This document shows positions 12,436 to 21,455 of a stretch of 64,000 nucleotides of DNA, in pieces (position 1 is the stretch's first letter; the number at the start of each line of letters is the position of its first letter). A program made the translations under genes and the position numbers. This stretch comes from Alligator mississippiensis (Eukaryota > Chordata > Crocodylia > Alligatoridae). The notes beneath the pieces were generated by a model that did no database searches, was not told the origin of the DNA, and worked only from the letters and a program-made list of their open reading frames with translations. The stretch lies in the NCBI RefSeq assembly GCF_030867095.1, contig NC_081824.1:252155956-252219955 (forward strand). The letters are read 5' to 3'.

Positions 12436-13552
12436 AAGAAACTACTTCCCTTATAAACTGTTTGCAAAATACTCTTCAGACGTAACTATAGCTTCAAATA
12501 ACAAGTATTAAAAAAACCCTCTAGGTAAGTGCTAGTGTTGTTGATCTCACGCATACACGCACACACAAAGAAAAACATTCAAGAACAAACATCTTATATA
12601 TAAAATATGCTTAGAAACAGGGAGGGAGGGAGGGTTTTGTTGTATACAAGTGCAATATAATTGGAGCAAAAAGAAAAAAAGGAAAGAAAAGACAAAAGAA
12701 AAACCACTGTATTGATCCCAACAAACACTTAAAAAGTGAGACATAATATTCCACAGGAAGAAGTGTAAACACTTGACTATAGAAACCAATTGGCACAAAG
12801 TATCCAAAGTAAAATTGCCACCACTCAGAAAAATAAATAGGTCTTGGGGAGAGAAAAAAAAAGGTGTCTACTCCTTGTAACATAAATAAAAAATAGTGAT
12901 TTGTAACTGCACCCATGGGTCACACGTTTAAGGTCACAAGTTGATGTTTTGTTTTTCGGGTTTTTTGGATCTATAAAGGGGCACTTGACCGCCTGGAAAG
13001 AAAAACAACAGCCCAATCTGATCTTACAGCTGTGTGCTAAAAATGGGACTTTCTATATTGGGTCACCAAAAGATGCACTATTGGTGGGAGAGGATTTTTT
13101 TTTTTCTTTTTCTTTAAAGAAACCCTTGCAAAATGATTCAGGATTATTTCTACACACCCCCATTAGACTTTGGAAATGCATCTGCCCTTGCCCTTTTTCT
13201 TGTTTCCTTCTCTGGACAGTTAGTTGTCCTTCAACCCTTCCATGGCTGCAATTTCCCCAGCAAAGCACTTCAGCACCTGCTCATCTTTAAGCTAGGCAGC
13301 CAGTGCTTCGGGGTTTTTGGCGGGGGTGTGGGGGGCGGGGGGGGACCGAGCAGCCTAGGCTTTCGTCTGAAATACGTGCCACCTCTTCTCTGCTTGGAGG
13401 CTGGGACTGGTTCCAGTTTGGGGGTGAGGGGGGATGAACAGAGCTCTCCCTCAGACATGGGGGAGCGTGGCCTGCACAGTCTCTAGAGCTAGGTATCCCA
13501 AGCCACCCCGGAGGGACAGCAAGAGGGACAACTTGGTGGGAAGGATGTTGGC

Positions 13553-13595
13553 TGGCTGGCTGGCTGGCTTGGGGGGCGCGGGGGGGGGGGGGTGA
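13553..13595. repeat. (GGCT)n followed by a G-run
   Basis: GGCT units are followed by a G tract (about 13582-13593) in the proximal 3' UTR. The transcript carries the C-rich strand. Confidence 0.85.
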
Positions 13596-13857
13596 TGGTC
13601 CTTCTAGCTGGCTGCTCAGCAGTTAAGGCAGATGCATCTCCAGGGTCTGGTCCCCCAGCGCTCAAAGCTTTCCCCAAGGCTTAGCTCCAGGCCTGGGGGT
13701 GGGGAGGAGAGCCCGCCCCCACTGAGGTGTCAGGAAAGGCTCTCCCGGCAGAGGGCAGCGAGGCACCGCACCCGGCTGGCCGGAGAGGTGGCGGGGAGGC
13801 GGTCGGCGGGCCCGGCCCGGCCCTGCTCGGCGCAGGGGTGGGACTCGGCCCCGCCGC

Positions 13858-14250
13858 CTACACGTCCAGCACGTGGTTGAGATAGGAGATGTAGCAGATG
13901 GCGAGGCGCAGGATCTCGATCTTGGACAGCTTCTTGTCGGGGGGCAGCGTGGGCAGCAGCTTGCGAAGCTCGGCGAAGGCCAGGTTGAAGGCCTCCACGC
14001 GGATGCGCTCGCGCGTGGCGTGGGCCGAGCGGTACTTGGCCGTGGCCCGCCGCCGCCGCCGCTTCTCCTCGCGGCTCAGCTGCTGAGGATGCAGCGCCGC
14101 CCTCCCCCCGCCGCCCTCCTCCTCCTCCACCGGCTCCAGGTCCGAGGCGCAGCAGCCCAGCGCCTTGGCCTCCGCGCCCAGCGACTCCGGGTCCGACGGC
14201 GCCGACGACGGGTGGTCCGAGTCCGCCGCCTGGTCCGGGCTCAGCATCAT
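13858..14250 (-). CDS. NHLH2: NHLH2/HEN2 neuronal bHLH transcription factor
   Basis: 130-aa nuclear class II bHLH factor that pairs with E proteins on CANNTG E-boxes. In mammals it acts in hypothalamic and GnRH neurons in body-weight and fertility control. The N-terminus starts [17 protein letters not shown], which separates it from paralogue NHLH1. An acidic/Gly linker (residues 38-49) and a basic run [14 protein letters not shown] (61-74) follow. The basic region is [13 protein letters not shown] (77-89), with the E-box-contacting Glu81 and Arg84. Helix 1, the loop LPPDKK and helix 2 end in the family-typical YLNHVLDV. It is about 5 residues shorter than the human protein as I recall it, with the gap in the linker, and has no frameshift or missing key residue. 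The chosen ATG (14248-14250) has A at -3, is immediately followed by a second ATG, and lies 20 nt after a splice acceptor. An open frame continues upstream to 15261, but only through intron repeat. Confidence 0.97.
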   Translation of the reverse strand: MMLSPDQAADSDHPSSAPSDPESLGAEAKALGCCASDLEPVEEEEGGGGRAALHPQQLSREEKRRRRRATAKYRSAHATRERIRVEAFNLAFAELRKLLPTLPPDKKLSKIEILRLAICYISYLNHVLDV

Positions 14251-14270
14251 CGTGGGGGCGCGGGCGGGCC

Positions 14271-14272
14271 CT
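14271..14272 (-). other. NHLH2: Predicted splice acceptor of NHLH2 coding exon
   Basis: On the minus strand the sequence cgccgcccttag/gg precedes the start codon by 20 nt. The polypyrimidine tract is short and G-interrupted, so the site looks weak by composition. Its placement just before the ATG fits the NHLH family plan of non-coding 5' exon(s) and one coding exon. A transcript is needed to confirm it. Confidence 0.5.
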
Positions 14273-14348
14273 AAGGGCGGCGCACAGCCGTCAGCGCCGG
14301 GGCCGGGCCGGGGCCACACAGCGCGGGCTCCGGCCTCGCCCCGCGCTC

Positions 14349-14393
14349 CGCCCGGCCCCGGCCCGGCCCCGGCCCCGGCCCCGGCCCGGGCCC
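14349..14393. repeat. GGGGCC/GGCCGGG tract
   Basis: Seven to eight near-identical GGCCCC or GGCCC units on the plus strand. The transcribed (minus) sense reads as G-rich runs compatible with a G-quadruplex, about 80-120 nt upstream of the predicted acceptor. Confidence 0.85.
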
Positions 14394-14517
14394 ACCGGCA
14401 CCATCCGTGATCGCTAGCCCGTGTTGTGAGCAGCAGCAGGGAGACTAGAAGTAGCACGGGGACTAGTCCTAATAGGAGTATTAGTGCTACTGTGGTTAGC
14501 ATTGGCATTAGTACTGC

Positions 14518-15221
14518 TTGGCTTTTCTTGTCACTAGTATTATTGCTGCGAGTGCTATGATTACTGTTATGATCACCGCTGTTATTACTATCGTTATTGT
14601 CGTCATTATTATTATGATTACCACCATCATCATCATCGTTGTTACTATCACTATCATCATCATTATTATTATCACGATCGTCATTACTGTTATTATTACC
14701 ATTATCATCATTATTACTATCACTGTTGTCATTATTATTATTACCATTATCCCCACCATTATTATCACTGTCATCATTAGTATTATTACCGTTATCACCA
14801 TCATTATTATCACTATCGTCATTATTATCATTATTATTATCATCACGATTGTCATTATTATTACCATGATCATTATTATTATCATTATTGTCGTTATTAT
14901 TCTTGCCGTTAATACCATCATCACTTTCATTATCATCATCATTATTATTATTGTCATTATTATTATTCTCATTATCATTATCGTCATTATTATTACCATT
15001 ATCACTATCGTCATTATCATGGTTATTATCGTCATTATTATTACCAGCATTATCATCGTTATCATTCTTATTCTTATTATCGTCATTACCATTATTATTA
15101 TCGTTGTCATCATTATTACTGTTGTTGCTGTTATCGTCATTATTATTTCCATGATTATTATTTTTATTATTGTTGCTGTTGTTGTTATTGTCGTCATCGT
15201 TATTATCGTGCATTGCTAGTG
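14518..15221. repeat. ~700-bp degenerate ATT/ATC triplet repeat
   Basis: Almost every triplet is ATT, ATC, GTT, ACT, GTC, ACC or similar, with strict 3-bp phase for about 700 bp. The array therefore stays open in several frames on both strands, giving apparent Ile/Val-rich, Ser/Leu-rich and, on the minus strand, Asn/Asp-rich or Thr/Ile/Met-rich proteins. These are not credible genes. A weaker continuation of the pattern appears at about 15305-15350 and 15690-15800. Confidence 0.95.
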
Positions 15222-15412
15222 GTGATGCTGAGGACGATAATAGCAATAAGAGCAGCAGCAAGAACGAGGAGCAGGGAAGGTAAGGGCACAGCCTTTCTGA
15301 CTCCCCTTATTCTCATTATTTATTATTACCCCTGCTATTACCAGTAGCATGGTATTAACAGCATGAGGACAGAAGAACTGCCACAAACTGGGTCGGCCCC
15401 TGGGCCCAGCAT

Positions 15413-15608
15413 GCTGTGCCACACAGGGCAGAGAGAGGAGGCTGAAAGGGAGAGTGAAGTGGGTTTGACCGGGATCTTTTTCCCACTGTTGCTCGTAAGA
15501 ACATCAGTGCCATTTGCCGGGGCAGCCATAGATCCATCTTGCCCAAGTCGCCTGTGCCACACGGGGAGGCTGAAAGGGAGCACAACCAGGATGTTTCCCC
15601 CCTGTTCC
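15413..15608 (+). repeat. Two-copy tandem duplication, ~138-bp offset
   Basis: The blocks 'ctgtgccacac..gg' plus 'gaggctgaaagggag' plus a 'gatcttt/gatgttt...tcccactgtt/cccctgtt' tail occur at about 15413-15492 and again at 15551-15608. The second copy has lost a short internal piece. It lies in the NHLH2 intron and has no coding role. Confidence 0.7.
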
Positions 15609-16805
15609 TCTCTCCCTTGCAGCCTCCAGCATTTTAGGTTGCAGGAAGTTGTGATCCAGAGGCTGTGCCCCTAACTTCACTGCTCCTTCTTCTTGTTTTT
15701 ATTATGGTCATCCCCACCATCCTCCTCATTATTATTCCGGCTACTATTACTGGTGGTGGCGTGTTGCTGGTGACGATCGCCACAATAATAATGGCAAGAA
15801 TGACAATTTACCTGTCCCTTCCCAGGGGGCTGGGACTGTCACATCACTAGTGCTGTAGTTCAAATCCCGACCCCGACCCCCGCCGGGTCCCTGCGAGCTG
15901 GCTAGGCGGGGCCCCCTCTGCAGGGGCACATCTCACGGAGGGGGAGGCAGCAGGCACTTTCTCGCGTGGCCGTGGCTCCTCGCGGTGATGCTCAGGGTAA
16001 TAAATCACCGGCTGTAATTTACGACCTAATTCCTAGCCTTCGCCAGCCGCTTCAGCAGAAGAGACTGGCTCATTTCTCCGGCTTGGGGAAACCGGCTTGG
16101 GGAGCCGTAAAAAAAACACAACAAATCCCAACCAACCCAGGGAATCTCCAGGGGATTCATAAGAAAGCAAATATGAAGTGGATCGTTTATAAACACGGAT
16201 CTTAAAAAAAACAAAAAACACAGTGATTTTTTCCCCTCCCCATCGAGTATCCGTTAAATCTCTCTTTTTTCTTTCTTATGCTTCTCCCCGCATCACAAGA
16301 ACCGGATCACATCGGGCTTGGATGCCTTCCCCAGCAAGGCTAGCTAGCCCTTAGCAAAACAAGGCCAGGGTGGAAATACAGCCAGACCCGGGGGGTGGGA
16401 TGCGTCCCCCCTGCTCTAGCCTCCTTTACAGTGCTCGTTTTCCTGAAATCGTAGCATCTGAGCCCGTGAGCGGAGGAGGAGGGCTCAGCTTTACGGCGTT
16501 TGATTGTGTTTCAGGTGGTCACAAGAATAACTTTGCCATTTTTTTTACGAGCATGATGATGATGATTTTAATTCTCTCTCGCCTCCCTCCCCTCTCCCCC
16601 CCCCCCCCCGCAGCATATAAATAAATAAATAAATGCAACGGGACGTGCCTTTCACGAGAAAATTGAATCGTATCTCCTTGCAGCCTCGCAGAGCACCCAC
16701 CATCTGTCATGTAGACAGCAATACAAACCCAGGAACTTAGATATGGACATGCCGGCATGTAATAAAACAATACACCAGGCAGCTACTGAGTAACCTTGGA
16801 CAGAA

Positions 16806-17585
16806 ATGCCTGCGTGTGTGTGTGCACCTCTGTGTGTATATGTGTATCTTTGTGTGTATCTGTGCGTCTGTGTGTATCTTCGTGTGTGCATCTGTGTGTG
16901 TCTTTGTGTGTATCTACCTGTGTGTGTATCTGTGTGTATCTGTGTATCTGAGTGTATCTGAGATATGTGTGTATAGCTCCCTGTTTATCTGTGTGTATCT
17001 TTGTGTATATCTGTGTGTATATCTCTCTGGGTATCTGTATGTATCTTTGTATGTACATCTGTGTGTGTATCTCTACCTGTGTGTGTATCTGAGTGTGTAC
17101 CTGTGTGAATATCTCTATCTGTATGTATTTTTGTGTGTGCACCTGTGTGTATCTTTGTGTGTATCTCTGAGTGTGCAACAGTGTGTAATATCTATCTGTG
17201 TATTTGTGTGTGTATCAGCGTGGCAAGGTTTGTGTGTTTCTGTGTATATCTATCCGTGTATATATCCATCTGTGAGTATGTGTGTGTGTATCTATCTGTG
17301 TGTGTGTGGATGTATATCTGTGATACATCTGTGTGTGTATCCGTGTGCGTATCTCTATGTGTGTATATCTGTGTATGTGTGTGTGTGTGTGTGGATATCT
17401 TCCTGAATATCTCTATGGGTGTGCATATCTTCATGTATATATATATTTGTGAGTATATCTATCCGTGTGTATCTGTGCGCGTATCTGTGTGTAGATACAT
17501 CCGTGCGTGTGTGTACCTGTGTGGGTGTCTTTGTGCCAATCTGTGTGTGTATATCTATCTGTGTGCATCTGTGTGTGTGTGTGCG
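16806..17585. repeat. ~780-bp GT/GTATCT-rich satellite-like repeat
   Basis: Long degenerate array of TGTGTGTATCT-like units (GTGTGT, ATCTGTG, TATATCT, TTTGTGTG). It stays open in several frames on both strands, yielding Cys/Val/Ser-rich products one way and His/Thr/Tyr-rich the other, all artefacts. It lies in the NHLH2 intron, close to the CpG island. Confidence 0.95.
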
Positions 17586-17816
17586 GGGTGGAGGGAGTGG
17601 GGTGTGCAAAACAACCCTCCAAACAACCCCCTGGAACGGAAGAGCACAAGCGATCCGAGGAGAAGTTGGGGCCGGGGAGAAGGAAACGAGGGCAAGGCAG
17701 AAATGCCCCGCAGGCCGGCGGGGCGGGGAGCGGGGGCCGGAGACCCCTCGGACGCCCCGTCCCCCCAGTGCACGAGGGCGGGCGGGGGAGGAGGGTAGCG
17801 GGCAGGGCCGGCACAT

Positions 17817-17848
17817 GGGAAGGGAAGGGAAGGGAAGGGAAGGGAAGG
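17817..17848. repeat. (GGGAA)n microsatellite
   Basis: About six GGGAA units in the CpG island. The plus strand is purine-only over the whole tract. Confidence 0.95.
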
Positions 17849-18248
17849 GGGTAGAAGGAAAACCAAGACTGATAAATACTGGTGACCCCGAGCCGCGGGC
17901 CCCGCACGCAGCAGCGAGAGCCCGAGCGACCGCGATGCGCCCCGGGCCAGCCCCCGCTCCGGGCACGGGACAAAGTTGCTGTAAAGCTTTGCCCGGCCTG
18001 GGCGGGGGTGGGCTGGAGGGAGGGGGGCTTGATCGCTCTTTCCCCGTTGGGTGCAGCTCGTGGCGGGGACCCCCTTGCGTGGGCAGCACTAATGATTGCG
18101 GATGACTAATTCCCTCGGAAATCTCCGGGATGATGCAGGCGGGGACGGTCCCGTTTGGAGCAGGGGGTTGGCCTAGAGGAGCTGCCGAGGTCCCGCATTT
18201 TCTGTGACATCGAGGAAGTGTCTCCCACCTGCCCGAGAAAGGCGGCTT

Positions 18249-18253
18249 ACCTG
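18249..18253 (-). other. NHLH2: Consensus splice donor, candidate NHLH2 exon 1
   Basis: The minus strand reads CCGCCCAG/GTAAGCC, a full match to the CAG/GTAAG donor consensus, inside the CpG island and on the NHLH2 strand. The exon would extend upstream (towards higher coordinates) from 18251 by an unknown length. It contains no long frame, consistent with a 5'-UTR exon. Confidence 0.5.
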
Positions 18254-18780
18254 GGCGGACTCCTTGCAACAAGCGGCGGCGAAGCCCCCTGGCCCCCACG
18301 GCGCCTCTGTCCCCCTTCAAATCAAGCACATGCAAGGAGGAGGAGGAGAAGAAGGAGAAGCTAGGCGGGCAGCGCGGCGGCGAAGGCGGCTCTCATCCCC
18401 TGCCTTGGCCTGGCAGCTCCGGGGCGGCAATTCGGGGTGGGGGCCGGCTCTAGGAATCGAAGTTACTTAGGCTGGATGCGAAGGACGTGTCTCCATCCCA
18501 GGCGGTCCCCGGAGAGGCGAGGAGTGGCTCGGCTGGGCCCGCGGGAAGGGATCCGTGCTGGACAGCGCTCGGGAGAAATAACAAAAGAGACGCCGAGATC
18601 ACACGCGACCGAGCTCTCCGGCCCCCCGTGCCCCTGCTTCCCACGATGGAGCCGGGCAGGGGCTGGGGGGCGAGTCCCAGCGCTCGCGGTGCTCCTCGCC
18701 TGGCCCCCTCCGAGGTGGCGCTGACACGCAGGGTCTCGGATGCGACGGGGCTCACAAGTGAGATTTTGTCGGGCACGGAT

Positions 18781-20340
18781 CGGCTTTGTTCGGCGGCTGC
18801 CTCCTCTGCTCTCAGGCGCACACCATGCCGGAGGAGCGCAGCCTGCCCCCCGTCTTCTTGCTGCGCGGGGCTTTCGTTCCTGGCATGGAGAGGTGGGGGC
18901 AAAGAAAGATTGGGCTGAGTTTGGCTTCCCAGTCCTTCAAAACTGGGGTGGGAGGGGGGGGGGGGGGAGAATAGACCTCCCCTTTCCTGCGCTCCCACTG
19001 CTTCTTTATCTCTGGTATCAAAAAAAAAAAAAAAAAAAAAAATATTGCCAGTGGCTTGGAAATGCTGTGAGAGATAACAGAGCTGGGAAAGTGGGAGTCC
19101 CTTGTAGTGGCAGCGAAGCAGGGGGAGGTGGAGAAGAGGTGGCAGAGGGGGCTGGACAGACAGAGAGACAAGATGCTCTCCTGGTACCCAAGGATTTCGC
19201 CTGGAGACAGTGGAGGAGATAAAGGCTTTAGAGAAAAGGGGGTTGGCTTCCCCCCCCCCCTTCAATTGATATTTAATGGGAAATCCTATTGGACAGAAAC
19301 CTGGACATGAGTCACTTAATTGGACTTGACATCTGTCACAGTGTGGGAGTTTTCACAGCCCAAATATTTTCAGCAGATCAGATTCTCACTGAATCTGTGC
19401 CACAAATTATAACAGGCAAAAGCAGCCCTGATACAAACCTTAGCCTCTGGATATACAGGCTCCAGCCATGCTTGCTCCCTCTCTTCCCAAAATATCGGAC
19501 ACCCACTGATGTAGAAAACCACCGCTGGCAGTTTGCAAGCAGGCGAGAATGTGCACTGACAACAGCCGGCTGCAGCACACAGGCATGTGGGGAGTCTTGG
19601 CCCTTGTACTTAATGTGGCCATTTAGTGGCGTGCAGCCCACCTAGGATGAGGCCCCACCTGGGCTGCCATGGGTGAGGGGGTAGTGAAGGCCTCCAAGGC
19701 TAAACAAAGCCATGGAGAATGATATAGAAAAAGGGTGCAGGGCCCCAAGCAGGACCAGTGGCTCGTAGAGAGGCAAGAACTGGGTTTCCCACTGCTGGGC
19801 CAGAACAGAGACAATGGGGCCATATCAGTAATTTTGGTCCAAGCAGGGATGGACCAAGGACTTCTTCCCCACAAAGCACCCCTTCCTGCCCAGCCATGTA
19901 GTGATGCCCTCTGTCAGCACTTCTCCACTCCCTCTGACCTACCTCAGTGGCTCCCATCCAGTCCTGACCCCCACCCCCTGGAGAGTAAGGCTATGGCCAC
20001 TTCCCCCTGTAACAGCAGCCTTGTCCCTTGGGGACTGCCTGTTGCCAGACCCCTGGACGACTCTGTCCCTAGCAAGAATTGCTATACCTACCACCTGCAG
20101 CAGAGGGTGGCTCTGTGGTAATGGGAAGCCAGGCCTTGAGGGCTTTATGACCGACTACTGCTGTGTGGCCACAAGGCCAGTCATTTCCTCTCCCTGCCCA
20201 TCAGTATATCTGTAATAATACTGCATTGGGCTGCTGGGAGACTGTTCCTCCACGGTGGGAGAGCACTTGCCCAGTTCTGAGGCATCAGATCAGTAACATA
20301 GGTGAGGAGCTCCAAGTGGACAACCTCAGAGCAGGGAAAA
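18781..20340. other. NHLH2 upstream flank, no gene seen
   Basis: GC content falls away from the CpG island. A G-run (18955-18967) and a 23-bp A-run (19020-19042) are present. No recognisable exon. Confidence 0.45.
18955..19042. repeat. Poly-G and poly-A runs
   Basis: G-run at 18955-18967 and A-run at 19020-19042. No retroelement body was recognised directly next to the A-run. Confidence 0.85.
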
Positions 20341-20479
20341 GTAACTGATACTACTAAAGCAGTACGGATAATAATCATTTTTATTTAGTAAAGTACCATA
20401 AAGTTCTACAAATTCAGGTAGTTCTGGACCACAAATGGAAGTGACTAGCATTTCCTATTTTGTTCATTTTTTGCAAAAC

Positions 20480-20842
20480 TTCTTATTATTGCTGTTAATA
20501 GTAGTAGTAAAAATAACTATGTAATAATAGTTATTATTATTATTATTATTAACCTTTGCCACAATAAAACTTTACCAGTTGACAAAGCAGCAACAACAAT
20601 AGAATGATCACCACCAACATTATTTTGAGCCAAGTTTCATTGTGACAAAGTGTATTATTTGTATTAATATTAACAATAATACTAAATATACTAATACTAT
20701 TATACTAGCATACTGGTATTAATAATACTAACATAAATCATGCTAATGCTGCTAACAATGTTAATAATAATAATGTTTATAATGCTAATAACAATAATAA
20801 AACTAATGTTAATAATAATGATAATGATAATAATTTAACCCT
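20480..20842. repeat. Degenerate (AAT/ATT)n tract
   Basis: TTATTATTATTATTA at about 20528-20550, then a long run of imperfect AAT, AAC, TAA and GAT triplets to about 20835. It resembles the intron triplet repeat in composition but is more diverged. Confidence 0.8.
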
Positions 20843-21452
20843 ACTACTTTCTGGAACTAGTCCTTAGCTTCATAGTTCCTTTGGAGACACACTGTTAAGG
20901 TTACAGCTGCCATGGGATATTCTTTTGAAGGAGGGATATCCACTGTGGAAGGAAGGTTTCAGGAATGTAAAGGAGGTGAGAATCTCTACAGTGCATTCCC
21001 CCCAAGTCATGATCCCAAGCTCCCACTCCTCTCTTGGCCCTCCAGGTGCCAGGTCCATCACACTGATCTGAGCATGGGAGACTGTCTCCAGAATCTGAGG
21101 AGAAGGGGAGATGTCATTACCAAGACCACTTTCTACCTGTCAAGAGGGACTACACATGCACTTACCTCAACTCACTGAGCTCAGGGAATGATTGAACCCC
21201 AGAATATTAGGAATGGGGCTCCCAATATTAGGAACTTGCACCTGCAAACAGGGAAAAACAAAATACCACACATCTACACTTCAGAGCTGCAGCTGCAATG
21301 CAACAGCCTCCATTCATGCCAGCTGATAGAAGCTCTGCAAAGACCAGACTCCAAGCTTCAGGCTCTGGGCTCCATGTTTAGGGAGGAAACAAAGTCATCC
21401 CCTATGGGCTTGCCTCTTCCCAATGCAAGCAGGTGTCTTGGCACATGATAAC
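20843..21452. other. Intergenic, no gene seen
   Basis: Non-repetitive sequence between the AAT tract and MITE copy 1, with no coding features recognised. Confidence 0.45.
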
Positions 21453-21455
21453 ACT

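Larger units (their letters stand above)
12000..13857 (-). other. NHLH2: NHLH2 3' untranslated region (predicted)
   Basis: This is the non-coding tail of the NHLH2 terminal exon, from the stop codon at 13858-13860 to just past two AATAAA signals at ~12.03 kb. It is about 1.85 kb long, AT-rich in its distal two thirds and G-rich near the stop. It contains a CA/TG microsatellite (12364-12435), several T/A runs and AU-rich stretches. Mammalian NHLH2 also has a long 3' UTR in a single terminal exon. The extent is inferred from the signals, not from transcripts. Confidence 0.6.
14271..18250 (-). other. NHLH2: Predicted NHLH2 5'-UTR intron (~4.0 kb)
   Basis: Bounded by CAG/GTAAGCC (donor) and cccttag/GG (acceptor) on the minus strand. 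Nearly 1.5 kb of its ~4 kb is degenerate simple sequence (14518-15221 and 16806-17585), with a GGGGCC-type tract beside the acceptor and a two-copy duplication at 15413-15608. I found no coding sequence inside. The ~470-codon open frame across its 3' part is an Asn/Asp-rich translation of the triplet repeat. Confidence 0.5.
17590..18780 (-). promoter_or_regulatory. NHLH2: CpG-island promoter region of NHLH2
   Basis: GC- and CpG-rich sequence contrasting with the AT-rich surroundings, upstream of and overlapping the candidate first exon. Within it are a consensus splice donor (18251/18250), an E-box CACATG near 18326-18331, a TATTTAT-like motif on the minus strand at about 17873-17879, and a (GGGAA)n tract. 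No clear TATA box is positioned upstream of the donor, so a broad CpG-island start is more likely. The exact start site cannot be set from sequence alone. Confidence 0.55.

Noticed and set aside
14518-15219. Long Ile/Val-rich and Thr/Ile/Met-rich frames on both strands
   Set aside because: Pure translations of a triplet-phased simple repeat, open in several frames at once, with no protein-like composition.
16783-17798. Cys/Val/Ser-rich and His/Thr/Tyr-rich frames up to 221 codons
   Set aside because: Translations of the GT/GTATCT array; both strands open, no conserved motif.
17873-17879. TATTTAT on the minus strand as the NHLH2 TATA box
   Set aside because: It lies downstream of the consensus donor at 18250, inside the predicted intron. 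It could only serve an alternative promoter.
17355-18335. 326-codon minus-strand frame through the CpG island
   Set aside because: GC-rich sequence has few stop codons. The frame runs through the GT repeat and the predicted exon/intron boundary and shows no domain.
18450-19265. 271-codon minus-strand frame upstream of NHLH2
   Set aside because: Crosses a poly-A/T run (Phe-rich) and CpG-island sequence; no recognisable domain, so composition is the better explanation.
20480-20842. CRISPR-like or satellite array
   Set aside because: Imperfect AAT triplets with no spacer/repeat structure; vertebrate context.
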